NCBI GenBank assembly: GCA_948099385.1
Contig: CANUEZ040000199.1
Location: 3,916,001-3,980,000 of the forward strand
Reading direction: 5' to 3'
Origin: Fasciola hepatica
Lineage: Eukaryota; Platyhelminthes; Trematoda; Plagiorchiida; Fasciolidae
Length of the DNA stretch: 64,000 nucleotides
In this document: one piece after another, positions 35,153 through 47,620 of the stretch
How the letters are laid out: each line of letters opens with the position of its first letter
Numbering within the stretch: the stretch's first letter is position 1
Position numbers and translations under genes: made by a program
The notes under the pieces: model-generated
Databases searched by the model: none
What the model was told of the DNA's origin: nothing
What the model saw: the letters and a program-made list of their open reading frames with translations, nothing else

Positions 35153-35500
35153 CTGATGACAACAACAACGAAAACGACAACAAGAGCAACAATGAACGAA
35201 AAAAGTCAAAAACAGCAACGGCAAAACCTTTTCCCGATTTCCGTTTTCTATCACTGACCGTTTCTTGGTAGTGCGATAGGGCTGTTCCGTAGTGCCATTG
35301 GTTTGGTGGTGATACGGGTTTTCGGTTGTCCATTGAATTCCCAGTTTCTCCAGGCAGGTGGGAAACTCGTCGTTTTCAGAGCACTGGTTCTGGTCGACAA
35401 TAGTCGATTTTGGTAGTCCTCTGTACAGGACTGTCAATCAGTTATTGAGTGATTCGCAAAGAACTGAACTCCAAGTCCGAAGTGAGACAGCAAAAGCTTG
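34928..35500 (-). pseudogene. Gypsy-type integrase fragment split by a (CAA)n microsatellite
   Basis: On the minus strand from 35437 the frame reads LYRGLPKSTIVDQNQ (second catalytic Asp region), CLEKLGIQWTTENPYHHQTN with GTTEQPYRTTKKR (the block with the catalytic Glu), then a hydrophobic Leu run encoded by the microsatellite, and finally MNHFSFQLTYGRIGRLPDDL, the conserved block after the Gypsy integrase core. The two parts stay in one frame of 169 codons across the repeat. The N-terminal zinc finger and first Asp are not seen. LTRs were not found. Confidence 0.8.
35090..35153 (+). repeat. (CAA)n microsatellite within the integrase fragment
   Basis: About 64 bp of perfect AAC/CAA repeat followed by roughly 60 bp of interrupted CAA-like sequence. 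On the minus strand it encodes Leu or Val runs. It lies between two conserved integrase blocks. Confidence 0.95.
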
Positions 35501-35600
35501 CTACACTAAGTGCACTATAGGACAAACATATAAAACAAGGACAAAAACGTACTTCATCTAGTGGGAAAACCGACCATAATATAATGATATTCAGATAGGT

Positions 35601-35821
35601 TTACAGCTACAAACTCATTTGAATCGCATGGAGCATGATGAACGGAGAGTTTGTTTTTAGAATAACAAGGTGATTCATCCAGTTAGCACGGCTAACCTTC
35701 ACAACGAAGACGCATGGTCGGAGGCATTGGATTTTGAAATGAATGGCATAGCACTGTCCCAGTAAATTTGTCTCTCCGTTCATGCGCGCTCCATTCGATT
35801 CAAATGAGATTACAGTTGTAA
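35601..35821. mobile_element. MITE-like foldback element
   Basis: A 221-bp unit with about 52-bp imperfect terminal inverted repeats. The left end TTACAGCTACAAACTCATTT (35601-35620) pairs with the complement of AAATGAGATTACAGTTGTAA (35802-35821), and the pairing continues through GAATCG, TGGAGC and AACGGAGAG on the inner side. The 115-bp centre encodes nothing recognisable. No clear target-site duplication is visible, so it could also be a local inverted duplication. Confidence 0.55.
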
Positions 35822-36384
35822 GCCAAATGTGGAGCGCGCAAGTATTGGAATCGTTGTGCAGAGGATTATAGAGTACGCATACCTGATGAGCAGCAACAGT
35901 TGTGAGACTGACCGAGTGCTTCCGAGTGAATTTTGTACTCTTACACAGATAGACCGCCAAACTACCCATTTTGGTAGTCCGATTTGGCTTCAAAACGCCA
36001 AAGCAACAAAGGACTACAAGTGCACGAAACGGTGATACAAGATTAAATCCACAGTTTGAGCGTCAATAAACAGAGAGTAAATAGCACACTAAAGAATCTA
36101 AAGGACGTCCTTAGAAAACGGCTTTTCTTTTTCCCGACACTAAAAGTCATTTGCCTACTCGGTCTTGCCTCTTGCTTGTAACCTACCAGTATTCTGAACA
36201 CAGGTTCATCTCCCCACATATGGTGACTGCCTGCAGTTTATCAACTATTGTTGCTACGGGACGCATCAGCACAGGCTTGTGTACCATCATATCACTTACA
36301 CGTTGAAAATCAATTTAAAATCAGAGTTTTCGGACTTATTTCAAATAGAATTCACTGCCACGAGAGAGATCGTCACGAGTTATT
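35822..36384. other. Unassigned stretch
   Basis: Nothing recognised between the foldback element and repeat D. Confidence 0.4.
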
Positions 36385-37445
36385 TGAATCGATGACACTG
36401 AGCTATGTGTATCCTAATTTGAGGAATCAAACGAGGTATTTCAAACGTTATATAATTAGCGTTGGGTGACAAAAACTGTGCAGTTAGTAAAGCATACCGT
36501 TGCTCAGTCATCTTGGAATTAGTGGTTAACTTCCCGGTTTTCTTTAACAAAATGGAGCTAACGTAATTTATTGTAGACATTATCCACAGGAGGATAGACG
36601 AAGGGTCCCGGAAACACATTTTCCATCCCACCATAAGTAATATCAACGTCGAATATTCCATCTAGCTGACACTGTGTTGTCGTTCACGAGGTTAGCTGCA
36701 ACCAACCCATGTAGAACTATTAGCGACTTAGAACAGCTGTAATTCCTCAGCTGACCCCGTGGAACGGAATATACATTCACAAACCTGGTACACAAATTTG
36801 ATTATTGTGTACGAAGTCCATGCCAGTTGATGATTATAATCGCTTGCTATTTGATAGAGTGATGAAACCTGGGGAATGAAAATTACATAAAACCTGTCAA
36901 AATTCGTGCAAATATTCAGATATCCACTGCATTATTGACTAAAGTCTGAAGATCCGAGATAAAGCGCAGATTAGACCCCTAAGTATATTGGTGATTTCAA
37001 ATGTGTTAATTGATAAAACTGCACTGATCAAGTATTGGAACATCTTGATACAACAATCTCACATAGTTGTGCCATGAAATAGTGGCACCATGACATGGGA
37101 AGGAATAAATTATGAAATTAAAGAACGTGGCGATGAAAACCTTGTCAGGCTTCCACGGTGGGATCAAATATATCTACCCCTTCGGCGATTGGTGAGAGAG
37201 AAGCATACGAGTTCATGTCTAGTCAAATGATGCTCTCATATTCATTCACCTTATTCATTTGCTTGATATTATTACCTGTGATATTCCCTAATTTTCCATT
37301 ATGTCGATTCATTTGATTTCCTAGTTAGGTTGCAGCTAAAAAGCCGCATGCAAAATGACCGGGATCAATGCCTGGTTTATAGTTGTTCGAAGTGAATCCG
37401 GTTATAAGAAGCCTCTCGCGTTCAGCAGGCCAGCCTGAATACGCA
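36385..37445 (+). repeat. Repeat D, copy 1
   Basis: This is a direct repeat of 48670-49745, about 85 percent similar by eye. Anchors include TTTCCATCCCACCATAAGTA (36622 and 48905), TCGTTCACGAGGTTAGCTGC and GTGAGAGAGAAGCATACGAG. Both copies hold a 46-codon frame with the same start, stop and length (37090-37230 and 49377-49517), but the differences between them are mostly amino-acid changing. The class is unknown. Confidence 0.8.
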
Positions 37446-38929
37446 AGAATAAACTGCAGAACTGTTTTGCTCGATATCTCAACTACCTTCCTTTCTTTGG
37501 AAAATGAGTGTTTGATTCATTTCAAGTGACGGAAATAGATGAGCATTCCTGAAGCATAATGTCACCGCTTTGTGGTAAACAGGAATGCACAATCTTTTCA
37601 AATTGCTTTCTGGCAGCCATTTCTGACACCTGTTATTACGCACCATGTAGTTACACATTTCACACCTACCGCAGTTGAGTGGTTCGTACACAAACGAGCC
37701 CCAACACCCAAGGCAGAGAACACAAGCTCACTTTTTCGAGCGTGCTACAGGAACAGTTATGAAACTATAACAATGACAGTAAAGTACCTCAAATTGTAGA
37801 CGAACCGATCACAGAATCAAGACTGTCAACAAAGGCTTTAAAATGTCTAGGCAACAATAAAAAGGAAATGCACGAGACTGTGATGCAGGAGAGAGTCAAG
37901 TGATTTATAGAGGAAGTCGTTATTCGTAGGAGGCATTTTGACCAATCAGCGGTTAGATAAGAGGTCACTGTCTGAGGGGACACACGAGCATGATGAAGAA
38001 CGAGCGGAATAGCACAGCTATGAGAAAGTGGCATGATCATAACGGGATGGCTGAAGTTTAGTCAGTCCCACGGATAAGGCAGAGAGAGAGAGAGAAAGAT
38101 AATTACATCCAAAAGTTCGAGCCTGATCAAGAAACCCAGGCAATTATGACGTAGTAACAGAACGGGTCTTGGGTATCAGTGGGTCAGTAGACATAGATAT
38201 ATAACAGGTGCGAAACGTTACGTAGGCGATAGAATCTTTTGGGAATGAGAATTCGATACGCTAAGGCCAACAAATGGACCCCAGTTGGATGTCGTTTCAG
38301 GTCAATCAACACTTGTCATAGAAACAAGACAGATTGCTGTATGAAGCATTAGGAATGAACACATAATAATCACTCAGGCTCGTTGACCAGGGGTGGTAGT
38401 CTGCGTGAGAACTAGTGGTCTAAGCGAACTGTTTGATAATAACAAGATGAAACTTTGCTATGGGTAGCATGGGATCTGGACAAATCCAGTAAGAGCGAAT
38501 TTCTTGAAATGGCGAGCTAAATTTCCATGCCCAATTTCAATAACATTCATAAGGGCATTTCACGATTAGTTGGCAAGAAAATTTAGTTTAGCACATTAAA
38601 ATTGTGCAATCTGATTGATGCAAGAGGCTTTGTAAACCACCGAAGAATTTGCGATGATTAGGATTTCTCTGCTGCATGCTGTAACAATATACCGATTCCT
38701 TGCCCCAAAGAACTGACTTTTGACAATGAGGAGCACAGAACACAACCACGTAGAAGACTCCATTGTGTTGGAATGGATAAAAATTGCAAGCATCACTAGC
38801 CAAACCGCAGAACAAGGCATACCGGAGGTCAAAGGTCAACAGGATTGTCAGTTCGCATACTGACTGGTTCCCTAACATCTCACCTCATAGTTGTTTAGAC
38901 TTCTTGTTTGCTCAAGTGCGGGTCATTCT
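37446..38929. other. Unassigned stretch
   Basis: No recognised element apart from a short GA-rich run at 38082-38098. Confidence 0.35.
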
Positions 38930-39860
38930 GCAATGATCGTGTGAACCTTCTGTTCCGATGAAGACATGTGCCCCTAGTGGAAAGGATTTTGTGTCAAGCA
39001 ACCAAATCCGTCGTATGTGGTTGTATGGCTTGTCTTTGTGCGATCCGCGCCGGAGTAGCATCCAACCACACGTATGAGTGATCATCGGAGTCAAGTTCGA
39101 CAAGTCCATCTCGAAGCTGATTGATATACCCGATCCACTGTTTTGTTCCGAGTAGCAGCTTGTAAACAACTTGTCTGCTCTTTTCTGTTGCCTTTCCCGG
39201 TGTCCATGTAGGGTGATGTTATCTGGAATCTTTTGCGTCAATATTATCGCCTACAATAAATTTATGTATAGGTTCTTATGATTGTTCTTCCAGGTTAATT
39301 ATGCTGTCCAACTTCTGTTTACCCGGTTAATTTTGTATGTTTTTTTAACAAATCAACAAATTATCTCACCTAGCCGTTGGAGTGTGAGCGGTGTGGTGAA
39401 GTTGGCATGAGTACGTTGCCATTCACCAAGCCACATTCGGAAAATGCCGTGAATGTAAATCTAGTATCGTTATCTGAAACCAGTGTCTCCGGAAAACCTA
39501 ATCCGCAGGATATGACTATGAGGTAACGAATCGTAAACTGGTTGATGGGTCGTTGTACGATGACGAATTCTGGCCGGTTTGATGTCGAATCCACCAGAAT
39601 CAGGGGATAGATATCAAGAATCAGGCCAGGAAAATCAATATGAAAGCTGTGCCTTGGTTTTAATCTCAACAACGATGACAGTGACTCAACTTGAGGTTGC
39701 GATTTCTAAATTTCTGCTCATTGGCAGCATTTTCTGGCCAGTTGTTGCATGTCATGTTCCACAAAATGCCATGAAAAGTACTCTCGATTCGACTGTTTAT
39801 TGACTTTCTTTGGCCACTTGTGCTATAGCAAGTCACTGGTTTCACTGGCTGCAATGACAG
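38930..39860 (-). pseudogene. Gypsy-type integrase and pol C-terminus remnant
   Basis: On the minus strand the order follows a Gypsy integrase: HDMQQLARKCCQ, stop, AEI (remains of the HHCC zinc finger), RHSFHIDFPGLILDIYPLIL (first catalytic Asp), DSTSNRP, GFPETLVSDNDTRFTF (second Asp, SDN) and SPHRSHSNG, where the expected following Glu is lost at a stop. Further down, about 39200-39060, is WTPGKATEKSRQVVYKLLLG with IGYINQLRD, the typical end of pol. Stops and frame changes make it inactive. The sequence differs from the 34928-35500 integrase. The upstream RT and RNase H are not seen. Confidence 0.83.
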
Positions 39861-40799
39861 TAGTAGTTGATTTCTTGATCGTGTAGGCCGTTATTGCTAG
39901 GTATGAGATAGTACTTAAGACCATCTGCTAAACCTCCTTCTCAGTGCCGATGGAAGCGATGGCCACCTAGTCCCCCGTTTTTGTTTTGATGCAGATGTCA
40001 ACCAAGACAGTGCATGGGCGCGTCCCATCTCTGAGGAGGAGTTATGTTAAATCTGGAATTTGTACACCTAGAAATTGTAGTCCACCTTTGTAGGCAAGGC
40101 CTTCGAATTTGGTCATGCTAGTTCGTGCTCTATTCACTGCTTGGGCAAATTTATATCATTTTATTTTACAGTTTTCTTTTCCACATCAACTTTATGTCCT
40201 CAGTACCCATGTACCACGAGCACGTTTTCATTTCTGTACAAATATCACTGAATGCAATATAAAATTCGAATTATGCCAATTTTCTCATTTTGTGAAGAAC
40301 TAGGTGAAAAGAATCAAACACCATGCGGCTGGAAGAATTTGTATACGTCGAGTAGGATGGAAGGTCCCTTCCACGAAGGGAGATGTAAAGCCGATATCTG
40401 CCCCTTTATTTCTGTCGTCTGATTTTTCTCTTCAGTCATGTCGGAAATGTGTGGTATCTGCTGAAATAAACGAGCCGTGATGTCGTTTTATTTAGAAGAT
40501 CCAGGCTTAATTCGGCCATAGATGATAAGATATTGAGGCTTAGTTAACTCATCGTCCATAGACTAGACAGACAACTAAGCAGGAAATCTGAAGGACATCA
40601 TGTTTGATGTCGGTCCTCATCATGCACATTTACATACAACACGCAAAATGTTTGCTGTCAAACCAGTGGACGTGAGACACGCTTTATCCCTAGAAACTCT
40701 TCCGTTGTTATATCTAGTCCATGCATAAATCCAGACTAGTTCAACAGGCCTAACCAACCTCCTGGATTAATTTTTTTCCACACTAATAGAATGGATTGA
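39861..40799. other. Unassigned stretch
   Basis: The part next to 39861 may hold more of the upstream Gypsy pol on the minus strand (a possible LLLRDG-like block near 40030), too decayed to delimit. Nothing else is recognised. Confidence 0.3.
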
Positions 40800-42040
40800 G
40801 AGCCCGGTTTTATTGTGGCTGGCGACTTCGACGGCTTTGACTTGAAATTCCACTGTCTAATATTCTTCCATATCATTGGTCATTTCCCCACCAGAGATGG
40901 TGCTTTTCTAGAATGCTTCTTCATGAACAAACCATTTGTCTTTCCCACTACGAGCGGTGTCACCGTTGGAAGCTCAAACCACTGTATTGCCAAAGTTCTT
41001 CCTAAAATTTTCAGTAAACACAACCATCAAAGCCTAATGAAGAACCTAGTCCGGAAGGCGAATTCACGGCAGCAAGATGCACTCAATAATCATTCGCTCA
41101 AAGGCATCGTAGTCTCTTCTAATTTGGATTTATTTAGCGACCCTGATGTGTTGAAAATAGTGGCAGCATTACGAGCTATTACCGTCTAACCTGGGCATTT
41201 CTGATAAGACGATTCCACCCTATTCTATCAGTGCTACAGAGAGATCTATGATCAAACACCGACAGTTCTTTCTATCTTCTAGCCTTATTGACCATGTTCC
41301 TGATTCGTACAAAAGAACCGATCCCACCACCACAGTGTACACTGGACCCTTGACAAACAAAAACCTTCAATCTCGTCGACATTCATTGGCTGAAAATAAA
41401 CTGGCTATGTTGTTTGAGGATATGAACTACAGACGCCCGAAGGAACTTCACAAATTCAGATCTAAACAAATGAATTTGGTAACTGATCCTCATCCGGCTC
41501 CGTTGTACTGAATACATCTAAATGCCAAGATGTAGTATTTTCCTTACTTTCTGATGATCCACACAGAGCCCTCACTAACAGGTTTCCTTTCCTATCTGCG
41601 AACAATAAGCCCATACCAATATCAATAACAGTTATATACCTTGGTGTGACATAATTCCATAATCTTTCGTGGTCCACGCATGCTCAACAGATCTTCTACA
41701 GTCAGAAAGTTGTCACTTTTCCCTCTCCGTCTGTGATTGCTTTGAGTCCCGAATCAGTTATTTCTGTGATTGCATGACTTCGCCTACACTGGATGTACTG
41801 CTCTCTGGTTACTGTCCCTGGACCAATGAAGAAAGAGTTCAACTTCAAAACAAGATCCATACAACAAATTTCTAAATGCGGTGGCGTATTCATAAATACA
41901 TTTATTAATACTATCACTAATGAACACTTCCGTGCTAGTGGCCAGTTTACTTCCAGATTACTTTCAGACACACACCATTCTCTACATAACGAATTTCTAA
42001 AAGCTATGTCTACAAAATGCACGCGCTCAAAATTCTAATT
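40800..42040 (+). pseudogene. Jockey/CR1-like non-LTR retrotransposon remnant
   Basis: The start, in one frame from 40800 to 41189, reads EPGFIVAGDFDGFDLKFHCL, NFPT-like HFPTRDGAFLECFF and VTVGSSNHCIAKVLPKIFSK. This corresponds to the end of an AP endonuclease (GDF and SDH-like motifs, here GDFD and SNH) and the linker to the RT. The RT palm is missing. From 41504 the C-terminal part is readable: VLNTSKCQDVVFSLLSDDPH with RALTN, VIYLGVT, stop, FHNLSWSTHAQQIF, then LRLHWMYCSLVTVPGPMKKE and FRASGQFTSRLLSDTHHSLH, ending at 42038. This matches the post-RT region of jockey/CR1-type elements. An internal deletion and stops show it is inactive. Confidence 0.78.
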
Positions 42041-42179
42041 TCTATTTGGTCACATTTCTGCATATAGCTATTCTGTTTTACAGTATCATGCTCGCCTGCT
42101 TGATGATCCATCGAAAGCCGTCAAAGACTCACATAACTGTTCAATTGGATGAAAATTACCATAATTCGTACGCATTTGC

Positions 42180-42660
42180 AGATTCCGTGATTTTATAACC
42201 ACAGATATGGTACAAATGCTGAAACTGCACCCAATCGATTGCATAAAGTAACTGCTGACATGGCTTGGCTAGACTTGAATCGGATGTCCCGCCGGCGCCA
42301 CAGACAACTGAGTTGGTCAGAGATAAATCAAACATTCTGTATACACGATGACACTTCATCCGATATCTGATCACCTGTTGAGATGTACCTTCCCAGTTGT
42401 CGAGACTTATCTACTCCAATTAGAGTTTCCTTGATAAGAAAAGGTTTGTTGTGGAGCCAACACAGTACTGCAGCAGTATTTTGCAACTTGAAGGTGTAAA
42501 ATACATCTGAAACATCGATACACTCTTATTATGGCGATCAGAGAAAGCTTGCAACGAACTTGCATTTTCACTCAGAAGAAAAATATTGTCAGCGTGTTCC
42601 AAGTCAAACAGTTTGCTGCTTGAGCGACAAAGAATGTGATGACGTACCACAGACTGAAAT
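42180..42660 (-). pseudogene. RTE-like RT fragment (palm to thumb)
   Basis: On the minus strand from 42650: SSKLFDLEHADNIFLLSENA (YADD active site changed to HADN), SVSMFQMYFTPSSCKILLQY, then VDKSRQLGRYISTGDQISDE and LSCLWRRRDIRF. These are consecutive RTE-type blocks ending in the conserved WRRRDIR motif. The fragment is truncated at both ends. It is a different copy from those in the inner arms and at 50560. Confidence 0.82.
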
Positions 42661-42779
42661 CAACGAAGGAACGTGAGGCATACAAACCACGTGATTTTCT
42701 TCTGTGATCGAATAAGAGATGGCTGAAAGTGAACTCTATAACTGTGATGCAAATATCCAGTTTGATGTAGTTAAATAAT

Positions 42780-43740
42780 TATGGTGTTTGTTCAGATGCA
42801 TGGTTTCCGGTTAACGAGCTGTTTACGCAATACATTTTGTAGGATATCACAAGCACAGAGAAACCATGCTTATGTGCATGAGCATTTTATAGTTTAAAAA
42901 GCTAATGAATGATTCTTACCCTATAATTCTCACCATATAACGTGGGAATGAATTGAGCTGCTATCATGCAGCACGGATTTGCACGACGGAAAATGTGGGA
43001 CTAAAATTATTCACCCGTGATTTAAGTTTTAGTCGATATTCGGTGAAACCGTACTGCTGTTGATGATGTCTAATCAACACTACCAACTAGTAACAAATAA
43101 GATTTCCCCCATATGGCGTGAGGGATCAAATGTCCCGAACTGAGAGTATGCGGGTGTTTGATAAAATTTCCGGGGATTACTCAGACATTCCTTGGATACC
43201 GAATCAAATCGAACAGTTAGTTATGATGACTTTGCTTACTTGGTTTCAAGATTGCACCAGATTGGACATGTTCATGCAGGAATATGTGGAAAGAACGGTT
43301 GAAATACGAATAACGTATACGTGTGTAGAATGCTCCCAAAATCACCACCGAGTGATTTTCAAGAGGGTTTGGGTATACAGTCGCTCGGAGTGAGAACCAT
43401 TGCACATTTGTTGTAATCAGTGTGTAACTGTCCTATTCAATATAATCCAAAAAACACTAGTGATCGGTTCAATAAGTGCATCTGCAATAAACTGATAACT
43501 ATTAGACGAGTTAGACCACCTAGTTCATCTTGCCACCTTGCGTCTGGATTTCTGGAAGGAACTAATCAGATCTGGTTGTACAATATAACAATGGGACTTT
43601 TCGTAACCGAGCCGCACTTCGGATTCACAACAGGAATATATGAAAGACCTAATTTGATCATGCTCAAGAAATCACATATCAAAATATACAATATTTTTGG
43701 TACATCATTTTTGCACGGCTACCAAATGCTGTAGCTCTAA
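42780..43740 (+). repeat. Repeat E, copy 2
   Basis: Inverted partner of 32160-33770; see that entry. Frame 43420-43734 shares FLEGTNQI with the minus strand of copy 1, but the frames are otherwise not colinear, so I do not call a gene. Confidence 0.6.
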
Positions 43741-45869
43741 ACTCCGATATGCTCAGCCGCCTTTACATTAAGGGCGTCGATAATTGTTCTCTCGCAAAAA
43801 GAGGCACAAATTATATCCCAATGATGCAGCATAATGCAGAAAATGATGTGGTTTAAATCATAAGGAAGCATATCCATGGCCCCCGCACAGTGCGAACGAA
43901 AATACCTAGTACACTCCGGAAATTGCAAATGTTACTACTTTCGACTTAGAAACTTGTTAGTAGGCAAAAGTCAGGGGAAAAGTCGTCGTGATCGAACTTC
44001 CCCAATAAGCAAAGAGCATTATTGGCTCGAACGTGTACACCAAAACTAAACGAGGGGAGGGAGGGGAATAAGTGATGCATTCCTTCTTAGCAAATTAGGA
44101 GTGAAAAAATGTACAATGTGGATAAGTCAGTGATCCAGGCAGGCCGCCGCCAGGGACGTTTCCTGAATTTGATTTCATTTAAACCTCAGCATTAACCTAT
44201 TGAATCCAACTTGTTCTGTGGATGTCCCGGATAATGCTGAGGTGACATCCATGAGGCAAGTGCACGCCGAATGCCTGGACGATGTCAGGTTTTAGTGGAG
44301 GACGATTTAGAACTATGATCTCAATAGGAAGTTAGATTTTGAATGGTGGTATCATATAATATAGAAATATGTAGTGCATAGACATATTTTTTCGAAGAAA
44401 CTCTTTCATTCATGTTAATAAATGTGTGTTATTCTATGATTCCCCCAGAGTTTCATGTTTGATTATATTAAAACTCTCTTTCTTGATAGTTTTGTCTTTA
44501 CATTTTTGAATCGGTATTGGGTTTTCTTTCGTATTTAAAACTAGACCAATTCAAACAACTGATCGACCACACTCCGAGTGAAACTGCGCATTGTCAAGTC
44601 CAAACCTGGATATTCGCATAGCAAAGGACAGAATCTGAATCCCTGATGACAATCAAAACCCCAAATATCAATAAGCCGCCATTAAATCAGCGACACCTGA
44701 CCGTATTACTAGGAAGGGCGAGTGATACACATTTTATCCCAATAATTTTATTGGACTTTGAGGACAGATGGTTTTCCAGTCACATTTCGATCACCTCAGA
44801 TGAGCGGGCGTTTACCGATATCGGAGAGGTATGTTTTCGTGACCATACCTAGATTTTGCAGTTGCTGACATGAATTTATATAAACATCTATTTCCATTCC
44901 TCCAATTTGATCAAATTTTGGGTTGCAATTTCGAATGAGTGCCAAGAGTTAAATTTGTGAACAAAACTTGGAAAACAACACCCTTCATTTTTTGAATAGG
45001 ACAAAACTCAGTTGATGTTTAAGACTGAAAGTGGATGTGTCGAATCAAATGTTATGCAAGCGTTCAAAAACTTCCAGTTAGTCCTTGTCATATTGAATCT
45101 ACAATTTAAGCATCCAGATTATCGATTTCATTTCATCAACAACTTTCTTTTCATTTGTGCCAATTTGTAATGAACCGTTATTGCATACCACGATATCTCA
45201 GAAACGTGAGTCATCAAAAGCTCCTTCCAAGCTCGATGACTAAAAGCTACTCCCACACACCCAGTTAACGATAGTAATATTGCAATTATCCCCTCCATTG
45301 CAATGGCAGAACATACGAAAAAACATACAATAATTTGGTGATTTCCATATCGCCTTTCTTTTTTCCCCATACTTCCGTGGAACTTCTTTTATTCTTTGAG
45401 AAGATTCAGCCACCGAAGTTACTTTTTAAATCTCGTGTATTACCAACGTTTGTGCATTGCTGATTACAGCATCCACCTTCAAATTCTGCAGACTGAAAAG
45501 AAATCTGCATCGCAAAAGTGTCGATTGACAGTGAAAATATTAGTATTAAAATATTTCAAGTGCTTCGGGAACGATAGATAGTAATTGAAATTACCGTTTA
45601 TCCATATAATGTAGTACCAAAAAATCCTGTTTCCTTTTGTGTACAACAGAACAGTAAGAAATTGTGCATTCTTGAGGACAGTCCTAGCTTTCGAACACAC
45701 TGTAATTGTGATTGTTTGCATCAGTACGGTCCCCGCACAGAGCAAAGACAAATATTACTCTGAAGCTATCCATATCTCAACGTTCACCGTGCCCCGAATT
45801 CAGTTGTACAACATTGTGAAAGGAAATATGATGCCAGAATTGGTGATCAGGAAACTAAGATACAGACGG
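43741..45869. other. Unassigned stretch
   Basis: Nothing recognised. A perfect 10-bp inverted repeat (CCTCAGCATT at 44184-44193, AATGCTGAGG at 44233-44242) is the only local structure noticed, and a purine-rich run GAGGGGAGGGAGGGG lies near 44053. Confidence 0.35.
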
Positions 45870-47620
45870 ATTTAAATGCAACAGACGTGCAGCCTACTGA
45901 ACTTGCAGTGTTTTTCAAATCATCAAAACTAAGCACATTTAGACTGTATTCCGTACCCAACTACAGCTACGCTTGTCACCAGGTAAATTATTGAAGACTC
46001 CACTTGGGATGTGAGCGTCCTGTCTGATTGCCTAGACCGTATTATTGACAAAATTCTCACCGGTAAAAGCTGCTGCGAACTCAAGATTATCGACGGATAA
46101 ATATCACCATGTAGTCGATTTCTCTGAAGTTTGAAGGGCTACGAAGCTAGTGGTTCAGACTACTTTCTGACAGTCTTATCGCATGCAGTAGCACGTTAAT
46201 GTTAATGGTAACTATTCCGTCTGAATATATCGTACAATAAAAATTTGATCTGCAGCACCAGTGGAAGAATGGAAAGTTAGATCCGTATGGTGCATATAAA
46301 GTACGTTGAAGGCATGTAAAATCTAGTTGTAAAAATTCCTTATTGAGAAACACTTTTTATATTACCAGTCACACAGCAGATCAGACACTGCAAACTATCT
46401 AATGCCAAACAATATTTTCTATCAATTATCGAGAATTGCAATATCATAATTGCAAGAATTTGCTTCAAAAAGCTTTATCAAGCTGCCAGATAGAGATGGG
46501 TCATACTCGCTGCACACGCGGCGTTTTTTTTGTCAACAGAGCTCGAGTGACTACGTTGGAAAACAATAGAAAGTTTGGGATGAATGCACCATGGTGCATA
46601 AAAATCGCTCGATGGTCTTGATTGATCATTGCAAGATTTGCGTGGAAACTTCAGACCATTTGGAAACGCATTGATGTTGGTTGCAGGCGATTTCAGGAAA
46701 ACAGAACCCGTAATTCCTCAGTCGACACCAGCGATCAAAATATATGCTTGCCTGACATACTCCACATTGTGGCGATAAGTCAATACGTTACAATTGGCCA
46801 CAAGTATGCGCGTTCAGCTGCAAAACGATCGGACAATTGAGATATTCTCATATGGATTGCTGGAAATTGGGGACAGAATGTTGTCGGTTGATCTGGCCTC
46901 ATGGCTATTTTCATTGCCTTATAATATCTGTAATTCAGTGAAGTTGAAAGAAGAACTGTGTAAAAAAAGTACATCCCACTATTCAAAACAACTATGGGAA
47001 TTAAGATTGGTTGAATGAACGAGCTATTATTGTCGTTAAGAACAAAAACGTCTGTGAACTTACCAATATTATTCAGTCTACCATTCAAAGCAAGGCAGTC
47101 ACATACAAGTTGGTCGACGCTGTTGTGGAAACAGCTGAAGTGATTAATTACCCGACAGAAGTTTTGAATTCACTCGATCTGCCAGAGATGCCACTGCACG
47201 TACTGTAATCTAAAATTGGTACCCATTTATCATGTTGCGAAATATCAACCAGCCAAAGCTTTGCAACGGTGTGAGGCTCGCAGTAACAAATTAACGAGCA
47301 GCGTCACGGAAGCAACAACCTCGACAGAACATTCGAAAGGTGAAACTGTCCTTATTCCTTGTATGCCTACAATTCCAACGGATATGCAATTTCAGTTTAG
47401 GGGACTGCAATTGCCAATTCGATTGGCCCTTACAATCACCATCGAAGAAGCTCAGGGCCAATCGTTAGAATTGTGTAGTGTAGACATGGGCACGGATTGC
47501 TTCTCACATGGACAATTATGTGTTGCGTGTTCTAGAGTCGGCAAGCCCGACAATCTCTATATCTGCACAAACAATGGAACAGCAACAGGTATTGTTTTTC
47601 CACAAGCATTGTGAAATTAA
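45870..47620 (+). pseudogene. Helitron Rep/Hel protein, helicase-domain remnant
   Basis: Plus-strand blocks follow the PIF1-like helicase of Helitrons. Possible start VQPTELAVFF (about 45893); then KSLDGLD, stop, SLQDLRGNFRPFGNALMLVA with GDFRKTEPVIP (46603-46720, a helicase motif with GDFRQ-like core); STPAIKIYACLTYSTLWR; MRVQLQNDRTIEIFS; NERAIIVVKNKNVCELTNII; INYPTEVLNSLDLPEMPLH; and finally ETVLIPCMPTIPTD, FQFRGLQLPIRLALTITIEE with AQGQSLELC and HGQLCVACSRVGKPDNLYIC, ending at the stop before 47615. The C-terminal 132 codons are open and well kept. Motif I (Walker A) and the HUH Rep nuclease are not found, and several stops lie upstream. Neither the 5' TC end nor a CTRR end with hairpin could be placed. 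Confidence 0.85.

Noticed and set aside
35086..35271. Thr-rich plus-strand frame
   Set aside because: It is the CAA microsatellite read on the other strand of the integrase remnant.
44184..44242. 10-bp perfect inverted repeat as a terminator or regulatory hairpin
   Set aside because: A 39-base loop and no adjacent gene; such pairs arise by chance in a window of this size.
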